Source: Mycobacterium kyogaense
GTDB lineage: Bacteria; Actinomycetota; Actinomycetes; Mycobacteriales; Mycobacteriaceae
Reading direction: 5' to 3'
DNA: 64,000 bases
Assembly (NCBI RefSeq): GCF_003254575.1
Contig: NZ_QJUA01000018.1
Span: 1-64,000, forward strand
Program-made: the position numbers and the translations under genes
The notes under the pieces: model-generated
What the model saw: the letters and a program-made list of their open reading frames with translations, nothing else
Told to the model about the DNA's origin: nothing
Databases searched by the model: none
Shown here: positions 57,785 to 64,000 of the stretch, piece by piece
Numbering within the stretch: position 1 is the first letter of the stretch
Layout: each line of letters starts with the position of its first letter

Positions 57785-58639
57785 TCAGTAGCCCTGCTGC
57801 TCGAGAGCGAGACCAACGCGACCGAGAACCTCACCAAAGTTGCTCTGACGATGCAGGACCACAAGAACCCACCCGAACTCCTTCGAGTAGCGAATCTTGT
57901 GCGCGATCTCGGGGCGGCACTTGGTGCCGTACGGCATCTTGACGAAGAGGTCGACGCCATCCACGTCTTTGACGTCGACGCCGACCTTGAATTCTTCATA
58001 GCCGAGATCGACGAAACCCCAGGCCGCCGATCCGACACGCACCCCTGCCCGGGGCACCATGGGCCAGCACTTGCGCAGAATGAGCCGCACCCGCGTGACC
58101 GCCGGCGTGCGCGAAGCGCCGTCCATCAGATTCACGGTGTCTCGCGCGTGGTCCAGCAGACGCGCTGACGGATAGCGGTCGGCAAGCGCCTGTACCTCAT
58201 CGATCTCGATACCCGTGGCGCGAGCGAGGTCGTCGAGGCAGGTCACGGCCTCGACGCGGGGGTGGTGACGGGCGAGATCGAACGCGGTGCGCTGCGGAGT
58301 GGTGACCGGAACTCCGTCGACTGAGCAGATCTCGTCGGGCTCGATGCTCTCGTTGCGAACGATGATTCCGTGTGGCGGTCGGGGGAAACGACGGATCATC
58401 TCGATCGGTACGCCGTCGTCGATCCACCGGGCGCCGTGCAGGGCGGCGGCCGCACGGCCGGCGATCACGCCCTGTCCGCGAGACCAGATCGACGCGGCGT
58501 GGATACGGTCAAGCAGCGTGGGCGCCGTCTTGGCCGGTATGTAGACGTCGGGGAAAAGCCTGCGGTATCGACTCCGAAGCACACCGCGGGTCAGCGCACC
58601 GGTGGACAGCGCTTCGCTGCCTCGAAGTATGTCTGTCAC
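57785..58639 (-). CDS. AbiEi/DUF559-like protein of unknown function
   Basis: 284 residues from GTG 58639, giving VTDILRGSEALSTGALTRGVLRSRYRRLF, the usual start of this mycobacterial family; ATG 58669 is an alternative. The N-terminal half looks like the winged-helix of AbiEi-type antitoxins (VIAGRAAAALHGARWIDD, TTPQRTAFDLARHHP). The C-terminal part corresponds to a Vsr/DUF559-type nuclease-like fold, but the usual YDG motif is altered (VGVDVKDVDG), so activity is doubtful. No partner toxin gene is adjacent. Confidence 0.6.
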   Translation of the reverse strand: MTDILRGSEALSTGALTRGVLRSRYRRLFPDVYIPAKTAPTLLDRIHAASIWSRGQGVIAGRAAAALHGARWIDDGVPIEMIRRFPRPPHGIIVRNESIEPDEICSVDGVPVTTPQRTAFDLARHHPRVEAVTCLDDLARATGIEIDEVQALADRYPSARLLDHARDTVNLMDGASRTPAVTRVRLILRKCWPMVPRAGVRVGSAAWGFVDLGYEEFKVGVDVKDVDGVDLFVKMPYGTKCRPEIAHKIRYSKEFGWVLVVLHRQSNFGEVLGRVGLALEQQGY

Positions 58640-58716
58640 GCAACGAATCGTGGCCGAAGGCGCCGACATCAGGTGTCAGGCGCAGGCCAGGCAGCACCGC
58701 TGCTCGGTGTTGTGGG

Positions 58717-58762
58717 CGAGATTGCCTTGAGGGTCGCGCGGACGACCCTGACGGCAATCTCG
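58717..58762. repeat. Dispersed palindromic repeat, copy 2
   Basis: 20-base arms (CGAGATTGCCTTGAGGGTCG and near-complement) with two mismatches at arm positions 11 and 13, 6-base loop. It has the same core AGATTGC...AGGGT as the copy at 36379-36420. It lies just after the regulator gene at 58784-59134, where it could also act as a terminator. Confidence 0.75.
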
Positions 58763-58783
58763 GTTACAGCATCCGGCAGCGGG

Positions 58784-59134
58784 TCACGTCAGAGCGTCGA
58801 TCAACTCCCCGACGGTGTGCGCCGATTCGACCGGGTGCCGCATCCGACCCTCGCGGTTGACCGTGTAGCTGTTGCGGCGACCGACCTTCGATTTGTCGAC
58901 GTACCCATCGACGATGAGGTCGGCGAGGATCGTCTGAACCGACCGTTCGGTGATCCCGATCAACACACTCAACTCGCGCGCCGTCAGGGACCGCCCTTGC
59001 GCCAGGCACAGCAGCACGTGCCCGTGATTGGTCAGGAAAGTCCACGTCCGCGTCGCCTGCGCGGGCTCGGATGCGGGAGGGGCTGCCGCCTTACGCGGTG
59101 CCACCTTGCCAGTGCTTTTCCGTGTGGCGGGCAT
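58784..59134 (-). CDS. Winged-helix (MarR/ArsR-like) regulator next to the dab operon
   Basis: 116 residues from ATG 59134 (ATG 59146 is also possible; neither has a ribosome site). After a basic, Ala/Pro-rich tail of about 28 residues come TNHGHVLLCLAQGRSLTARELSVLIGITERSVQTILADLIVDGYVDKSKVGRRNSYTV, a clear winged helix with wing. The gene diverges from dabB with only 103 bp between the starts, so it is a good candidate to control the inorganic-carbon operon. Ligand unknown. Confidence 0.75.
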   Translation of the reverse strand: MPATRKSTGKVAPRKAAAPPASEPAQATRTWTFLTNHGHVLLCLAQGRSLTARELSVLIGITERSVQTILADLIVDGYVDKSKVGRRNSYTVNREGRMRHPVESAHTVGELIDALT

Positions 59135-59200
59135 CGGCCACAGCATAGGTGATTCGCGTAGTCGGTTTCGGCAATTGGGCCACGTCACATTTTACGAAGC

Positions 59201-59230
59201 TTGACACGTGAGACGTAATACACGTAATTT
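59201..59230 (+). promoter_or_regulatory. Sigma-A-type promoter for a leaderless dab transcript
   Basis: TTGACA (59201-59206), 18 bases, TAATTT (59225-59230), then ATG at 59238. The start of transcription should fall at or within a base of the ATG, and no ribosome site is present, so the mRNA is probably leaderless, which is common in mycobacteria. Repeats of TTACG/ACGTG in the spacer may bind the divergent regulator. Confidence 0.6.
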
Positions 59231-59237
59231 ACTTCGC

Positions 59238-60641
59238 ATGTTAGAGATCTTCGCGGCTCCGGCTCTGACGACACTGATCGTCGCCCCTGCGCTCATGGCC
59301 CTGGTGTCCGCGACGCTCGGGCGGCGCGCACCCCTCATGTCGGCGCGACTCGGAACCGCCACTGCGGCGGCAGGACTGCTGATCGCCGCCATCACGGCGC
59401 CGATCGCAGCCGACCACCTGGCCACAGCTCTGCTACTCCTGATCTTCGGAGTGTCCGCCATCGCACAGGGTTTCGCGGTCCGCTATCTGGCGGGCGACGA
59501 TCGTGCTCCCTGGTTCACCTGCGGCGCACTGCTCCTCACTGCCGCAGCGGCAGCAATGGCCATGGCCACTACGCTCGTCGGCCTCGCGATCGGCTGGACC
59601 GGTGTCGGCGTGGCCCTGTGCTTCCTGCTGGCCACCTACCGAGAGCTGCCGACCGCCCGCGACGGGGTACGGCGTACGGCACTTGCCTTCGGTATCGGAG
59701 ACAGCGCACTGTGGATCGCGGTGGGACTCCACGAATTCGCTGGCGACACAACACAACCCCTCGTAGCCGTGCTGATCGTCATCGCCGCGCTCTCCCGCTC
59801 CGCGCAGATCCCTTTCCACCGCTGGCTACCGGCCACGCTGGCGGCGCCGACACCGGTGTCGGCGCTGCTGCACGCCGGTGTGGTCAACGGCGGTGGCGTG
59901 CTCCTGGTGAAGCTCGGCGCGCTGGGGACTCCCCTGGCCTCCGGAGTCGTGATCGCCGCCGGCATGGCGTCGATGGCCTACGGCGCGGTACTGATGCTGG
60001 TGAGGCCCGATATCAAAGGGGCGCTGGCCTATTCGACGATGGCGCAGATGGGCTTCGTGATGCTGACCTGCGGCCTGGGGCTGTGGGCCGCCGCGGTGAT
60101 CCATCTGATCGGACACGGCTTCTACAAGGCGACGCTGTTCCTGTCCTCCGGATCGGCGATCGCACGGCACCGCCGCCATCACGTGCTGCCTCCGCCGCCC
60201 GACCTCACCCGTCCTCGACGGTGGACCCTCGCCGCCACCGCGGTCCTGTTGCCGCCGCTCACCCTTGCCCTCGGTGTCGCGCTGGTGCCGACCTGGCAAG
60301 AAGGGCACGCCGCGGAATTCGCCCTGCTGCTCTTCGCCTGGGTAACCGGGTCGACCGCACTCTGGGGTTGGCTGCGCCGCCAGCCCACGATCGGCGGAAT
60401 CGTAAGCGCCACAACACTGGTGGCGCCCACCGCGATCGCCTACGTCGCGGTCGTCAGCATCGTCAGCCGGTACCTGCAACCGGCGCTGCCCCCGCCGACG
60501 GCGTCACCGGCCACAGTGTGGGCAGTGCTCGCCGCGGCCCTGATCCTGCTGGGTGCGGTCGCGAGTCTGCGCACCTCACCGCGGCTCTACACGCACGCCC
60601 TTTCCGCCGGAACCCTCCACCCGACAGGAGCACCTCGATGA
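59238..60641 (+). CDS. dabB: DabB: NuoL-like proton-channel subunit of the DAB inorganic-carbon transporter
   Basis: 467 residues from ATG 59238. About thirteen membrane helices of the Mrp/NuoL/proton-conducting family; the core motif SRSAQIPFHRWLPATLAAPTPVSALLHAGVVNGGG is the classic proton-antiporter-like signature with buried Lys and His. Shorter than true NuoL and directly coupled (ATGA overlap) to a DUF2309 gene, which identifies it as DabB rather than a complex I subunit. In the known DAB complex it supplies proton motive force for one-way CO2 hydration by DabA. Confidence 0.9.
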   Translation: MLEIFAAPALTTLIVAPALMALVSATLGRRAPLMSARLGTATAAAGLLIAAITAPIAADHLATALLLLIFGVSAIAQGFAVRYLAGDDRAPWFTCGALLLTAAAAAMAMATTLVGLAIGWTGVGVALCFLLATYRELPTARDGVRRTALAFGIGDSALWIAVGLHEFAGDTTQPLVAVLIVIAALSRSAQIPFHRWLPATLAAPTPVSALLHAGVVNGGGVLLVKLGALGTPLASGVVIAAGMASMAYGAVLMLVRPDIKGALAYSTMAQMGFVMLTCGLGLWAAAVIHLIGHGFYKATLFLSSGSAIARHRRHHVLPPPPDLTRPRRWTLAATAVLLPPLTLALGVALVPTWQEGHAAEFALLLFAWVTGSTALWGWLRRQPTIGGIVSATTLVAPTAIAYVAVVSIVSRYLQPALPPPTASPATVWAVLAAALILLGAVASLRTSPRLYTHALSAGTLHPTGAPR

Positions 60642-63172
60642 CCACCGCCCTCGCCACCCGGCGTGCCCAGCTCCGCAGCGACATCCGGTTGGCCGCCCGC
60701 GCGCTGCCCACCCACCATCCGCTCGGCACCTTCATCGCGGTGAACCCGCTGGCAGGCCTGCAGACCATGCCTTTCGAGCAGGCAGTGCGCCGCGCGAGTG
60801 ACGTGTACGGGATGCGCGGCACGCTGCCCGAAGAGCTCTACCGGGCGCTGTACCGGCAGGGCCGTGTCACCGACGCCGACCTCGACGACGTCTTGATCCG
60901 CCGCCACCCCAACCTGGCCGACGAACCGAACCTGCACGTCGGCAACGCCGCGATGACCGCGATCGAACTCCTGCGCGCCGATCTGCTGCACGGGGAGACG
61001 GCCCCACAACCGCTGCGCCGCTTCGTCACCCACGCAGAGCGGGCTTCCGCGGCCATCGCCGCCGACATCGATGCGCACGCGGCGACCTGGTGCGCCGCAT
61101 TCCTCGGCGGCGGCAGCTGGCCGATGCCGGGACGCGACAAGGGTTTCTATCCCGCGTGGCGCGACCTGGTCCGCACCGAGCGCACGCTGCCGCGCGCGGT
61201 GCGCCGGCAGATGATCGCCCTTCCCGAGCGCGCCGATGACGCCAGCCTGCGCGCGCTCGACGCGCTGGGCGTCGGTGACGACGAGCGAGTCACGTATCTG
61301 CAGGCACATCTGACCCGGTTGCCGGGCTGGGCCGCGCACATCCAGTGGGGCGCGGACCGGGCCACGGGCATCGACCTGCTCCAGTATCTGGCGATGCGGT
61401 TGAGCTACGAGGCCGCGTTCGTGCAGGAGCCCTCGCCCGCACCGGCCCAGGAGCCTCGCCGGCCCTCGACTCCCACCGCACGCGATCGCGCAGCTCTGCT
61501 GCTGTCCACCTCGACCGGCACCGCGGTACCGGAGAGTGAATTGACTGCGGCCGCACGCATTCTGGCTGCGATGCCGGTCGCGGCCCGCGAGATGGTGTGG
61601 CAGCAGGCGTTCGAGAGCCACTACCAGAATCGGCTGCTCACGGCGCTGGCGGATGCGACGCCGCCCGCCCGTACCAAAACCCACACGCAGCTCGTCACCT
61701 GCATCGACACCCGCTCGGAAGGGTTGCGCCGCCATCTCGAGAGCCAGGGCGGCTACGAGACCCTGGGCTTCGCCGGATTCTTCGCGGTCGCCATCCGGTT
61801 CACGGGCCTGCTCGGCGGGGACTCGGCCGACCTGTGCCCGGTGCTGATCTCGCCGAACCACGACGTCCACGAGCACGCCGCAGCCAACCCTGCACGCCAG
61901 ATCCGCGGCGCCACCGAGCTCGCCGCCGCCGAGACCGCATTCCACCATGCCAAGCACTCACTGACGGGGCCCTTCACGCTCGCCGAAGCCGCCGGCTGGC
62001 TGGCCGCGCCACTCGCGGCGGCGAAAACCGCGGCACCGGCCACCGTCGGCAAGGTTCGGCATCGCCTGCGGGACCTCATCGCTCCGTCGACCGCGACAGT
62101 CCTCGCGATCGACGGCATGCCGCTGGGCGAGCGAGTCCTGTTCGCGCAGACGGTTCTCCAGTCGATAGGGCTGGTCCGCGATTTCGGCCGCCTGCTGGTG
62201 CTCTGCGGGCACCACAGCACGACGGAGAACAACCCGTATCAGGCGTCGCTGGACTGCGGTGCGTGCGGCGGGCAGGGCGGCGGACCGAATGCCCGCACCG
62301 CTGCGCTGATCCTCAACGATCCCGCGGTGCGCGACGAACTGCGGGGCGCAGGGATCGACGTCCCGGCGCAGACCCTGGTCGTCGCAGCGGTCCACGACAC
62401 CGCCACCGACCGGGTCACGGTGCTCGACCACCACCTCATCCCGAGCAGTCATCGCGACGACATCGCCCGGCTGGAGGCCGATCTCGCCCGCGCGGGTGAG
62501 GCACTGGCTGCCGAGCGGTGCGCCGAGCTCCCCGGTGCCCCGCGCCGTCGGTCCTCTGCCAGGGCTGCGCGTCACGTCGCGTCACGCTCGCTGGACTGGG
62601 CGCAGGTGTACCCCGAATGGGGACTGGCGGGCAACGCCGCGTTCATCATCGCCCCGCGCGAGATCAGCGCCGGAATCGACCTGCAGCGCCGGGCTTTCCT
62701 GCACTCCTACGATGCGGACGTCGACGTCGACGGCACCGCGCTGGAGACGATCATGACCGCACCGCTCGTCGTCGCGCAGTGGATCAACTGCCAGTACTAC
62801 TTCTCGACAGTGGCACCGGATGCATTCGGCGCCGGGAGCAAGACGATCCACAACGTCGTCGGAGACGCAGGGGTGCTCTCCGGACACGTCGGCGATCTAC
62901 GCCTCGGACTGCCCCGGCAGTCGGTCCGATTCGGCGACAGGCTGATTCACGAACCACAGCGACTGCTCGCGGTGATCCAGGCCCCGCTCTCGCGCATCGA
63001 CACCGTGATCGAACGCAACCCCGCGCTGCGGCAACTGTTCGACAACGACTGGGTCGCGGTCGCCGCACGCGAGAACTCCCACGACAGCTGGCGGCGTCGC
63101 ACCCGAACAGGTTGGCGCAGTTGGCTCGACACCCGCGACACCACCACCGAAGACAAGGAGATGATTCCGTGA
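60638..63172 (+). CDS. dabA: DabA: zinc-dependent CO2-hydrating subunit (DUF2309)
   Basis: 844 residues from ATG 60638 (GGAG upstream), overlapping dabB by 4 bp. DUF2309 protein with beta-carbonic-anhydrase-like active site: Cys355 and Asp357 in VTCIDTRSEG, His525 in LCGHHSTTENN and Cys540 in LDCGACGGQGGG, spaced like the zinc site of Halothiobacillus DabA2 (Cys351, Asp353, His524, Cys539). No membrane helices; it binds DabB on the cytoplasmic side. The complex turns CO2 into bicarbonate, driven by the membrane potential. All four ligands are kept, so it should be active. Confidence 0.93.
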   Translation: MTTALATRRAQLRSDIRLAARALPTHHPLGTFIAVNPLAGLQTMPFEQAVRRASDVYGMRGTLPEELYRALYRQGRVTDADLDDVLIRRHPNLADEPNLHVGNAAMTAIELLRADLLHGETAPQPLRRFVTHAERASAAIAADIDAHAATWCAAFLGGGSWPMPGRDKGFYPAWRDLVRTERTLPRAVRRQMIALPERADDASLRALDALGVGDDERVTYLQAHLTRLPGWAAHIQWGADRATGIDLLQYLAMRLSYEAAFVQEPSPAPAQEPRRPSTPTARDRAALLLSTSTGTAVPESELTAAARILAAMPVAAREMVWQQAFESHYQNRLLTALADATPPARTKTHTQLVTCIDTRSEGLRRHLESQGGYETLGFAGFFAVAIRFTGLLGGDSADLCPVLISPNHDVHEHAAANPARQIRGATELAAAETAFHHAKHSLTGPFTLAEAAGWLAAPLAAAKTAAPATVGKVRHRLRDLIAPSTATVLAIDGMPLGERVLFAQTVLQSIGLVRDFGRLLVLCGHHSTTENNPYQASLDCGACGGQGGGPNARTAALILNDPAVRDELRGAGIDVPAQTLVVAAVHDTATDRVTVLDHHLIPSSHRDDIARLEADLARAGEALAAERCAELPGAPRRRSSARAARHVASRSLDWAQVYPEWGLAGNAAFIIAPREISAGIDLQRRAFLHSYDADVDVDGTALETIMTAPLVVAQWINCQYYFSTVAPDAFGAGSKTIHNVVGDAGVLSGHVGDLRLGLPRQSVRFGDRLIHEPQRLLAVIQAPLSRIDTVIERNPALRQLFDNDWVAVAARENSHDSWRRRTRTGWRSWLDTRDTTTEDKEMIP

Positions 63173-63516
63173 CACCGTCTGAGACACCCCCCAAGACACC
63201 CAGCACTCTGACCCGGATGACGAAAGTCGAGGTCGTCGTCTCCGGGAACGACGCCGCCGCAGTGCGAGACCTGATCGCCGGTGTCGGCGCCACCGGTTTC
63301 ACCAGCCTGTCGGGGGTGTCCGGCCTCGGCCACCACGGCTACCACCAGGGCCGGCTGCTGTTCAACCAGCAGGCGACGCTGGAACTGATCATCACCGTGG
63401 TGCCCGACGACAAGGTCGAGGCGTTGCTCGCGGGACTGCGCCGCCTGCTCGACTCCTCCCCCGGCGTGTTGTTCGTGACCGAGACCTACGTCAGCCGCCC
63501 CGAGTACTTCAGCTGA
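63169..63516 (+). CDS. PII-like signalling protein of the dab operon
   Basis: 115 residues from GTG 63169 (GTGA overlap with dabA); ATG 63217 would start right at the PII fold. Core: MTKVEVVVSGNDAAAVRDLIAGVGATGFTSL, a T-loop-like segment GLGHHGYHQGRLLFNQ, LELIITVVPDDKVEALLAGL and VFVTETYVS. It lacks the uridylylation Tyr-bearing T-loop of GlnB and ends REYFS-like without the SbtB-type cysteine tail. Trimeric PII-like proteins sense ATP, ADP, cAMP or bicarbonate, and some are encoded with DAB or SbtA transporters; control of DabAB is the likely role. Confidence 0.8.
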   Translation: MTPSETPPKTPSTLTRMTKVEVVVSGNDAAAVRDLIAGVGATGFTSLSGVSGLGHHGYHQGRLLFNQQATLELIITVVPDDKVEALLAGLRRLLDSSPGVLFVTETYVSRPEYFS

Positions 63517-63539
63517 AACCCACGAAAGGAAACAGGAAA

Positions 63540-64000
63540 ATGGCACATGACAGCAGTGATGCGACCACCGTCTGGCAGAAGCTGAAGGCCGGTGTGCCCG
63601 CACCCGGCGACGGGCCCGTGGCGGCGGTGTTCCGCTGCGCCGACGCAGGCATCAGCAGCGAGAAGGTGTTCGGCCAGTCCGCCGGCGCGCTGCTCGATGT
63701 CAGCACGTGGGGGCACACGGTCGACACCAGTGTGCTGGCCAGCCTGGAGTACGCGGTCGAAGCGCTCGGCGTCCCGCTGGTGGTCGTTCTCGGCCACGAC
63801 GACTGCCCCGCGATGACTGCGGCGCTGCGGGCGTGGCAGCAGGCCCAGCTTCCCGACGGTGCGATGCGTGCCGCGGTAGAGCACGCGCTGCTGTCCGTGG
63901 TGCGTCGGGGCGCGGCGGCCGATTCCGTGGAGTCGGTGGCCTCGGCCCACATCGTCGAAACCGGGCTCGGCCTCACCCAGCGCTCACCCGCGCTGGCCCG
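63540..64000 (+). CDS. Beta-carbonic anhydrase-like protein, active-site Arg missing (3' end beyond window)
   Basis: Starts at ATG 63540 after AAAGGAAACAGGAA and runs off the window, with 153 residues visible. Beta-class fold: zinc ligands Cys33, His86 and Cys89 (FRCADAG; GHDDC) and Asp35 are present, and LDVSTWGHTVDTSVLASLEYAVEALGVPLVVVLGHDDC follows the family closely. The catalytic dyad C-x-D-x-R reads CADAG, so the Arg partner of Asp35 is Gly37. The enzyme may be inactive, altered, or a regulatory or scaffold subunit of the DAB operon. It follows the PII-like gene by 23 bp. Confidence 0.8.
   Translation, partial: MAHDSSDATTVWQKLKAGVPAPGDGPVAAVFRCADAGISSEKVFGQSAGALLDVSTWGHTVDTSVLASLEYAVEALGVPLVVVLGHDDCPAMTAALRAWQQAQLPDGAMRAAVEHALLSVVRRGAAADSVESVASAHIVETGLGLTQRSPALA

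Noticed and set aside
59618..60637. N-terminal extension of dabA by 340 residues
   Set aside because: The extension runs in another frame of dabB and has Arg/His/Pro-rich nonsense composition. ATG 60638 has a ribosome site and the typical 4-bp overlap.

Overview
The window is high-GC actinobacterial DNA and almost certainly comes from a Mycolicibacterium or other fast-growing Mycobacterium. The best evidence is a skeleton in the gene order known from M. tuberculosis: accD5, accE5, maf, then sseA and a sufE-like gene, then accA3, then sigF with its anti-sigma gene usfX on the opposite strand. Many small secreted proteins, a PGRS-like tail and a DDN-type nitroreductase fit the same assignment. 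Here the skeleton is pulled apart by large insertions. Bases 1-57 are not genomic: they match Illumina Nextera adapter read-through, so the first gene is cut at a contig edge.

Layout. 58-3012: C-terminally truncated cell-surface protein (signal segment, two near-identical Ig/cadherin-like repeats, beta-propeller, PGRS-like start). 3.8-9.4 kb: leftward exopolysaccharide genes (Wzy-like polymerase, Wzz/BY-kinase, DUF4012 protein) and a secreted protein; this stretch looks poorer in G+C than the rest. 9.8-12.4 kb: accD5-accE5-maf, followed by ugd at 12.6 kb. 14.3-28.7 kb: a second, larger polysaccharide locus with acyltransferase, four glycosyltransferases, NAD-dependent epimerase, clan-A glycoside hydrolase lipoprotein, flippase, O-antigen-ligase-like protein, second Wzz/kinase and BcsB-like protein. 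28.8-35.9 kb: c-di-GMP enzymes (EAL-DICT, PAS-GGDEF, GAF-PAS-GGDEF) around a ketoacyl synthase and sseA-sufE. 36.8-48.5 kb: a tightly overlapping ten-gene operon for uptake and breakdown of a hexosamine- or galactoside-type sugar (GatY, GatZ, AgaS, BadF-type kinase, EamA, GH4, ABC importer) with a divergent DeoR repressor. 48.5-50.3 kb: a fourth GGDEF protein and a TetR regulator. 50.4 kb: accA3. 52-55.3 kb: GNAT-like fragment, secreted HExxH protease, small secreted protein, MobA-like transferase. 55.5-57.7 kb: STAS antagonist, sigF, usfX and csbD-like gene, with a good SigF promoter in front of usfX. 59.2-64 kb: a DAB-type inorganic-carbon operon (dabB, dabA, PII-like gene, beta-carbonic anhydrase homologue running off the end).

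How it fits together. AccA3, AccD5 and AccE5 form the biotin-dependent propionyl/acetyl-CoA carboxylase that feeds lipid synthesis and consumes bicarbonate; the DAB operon could supply bicarbonate. Ugd makes UDP-glucuronate, a plausible precursor for the Wzx/Wzy-type polymer built by the two polysaccharide loci, and the BcsB-like protein beside an EAL protein suggests a c-di-GMP-linked secreted polymer. I saw no tRNA, rRNA, CRISPR array, transposase or integrase.
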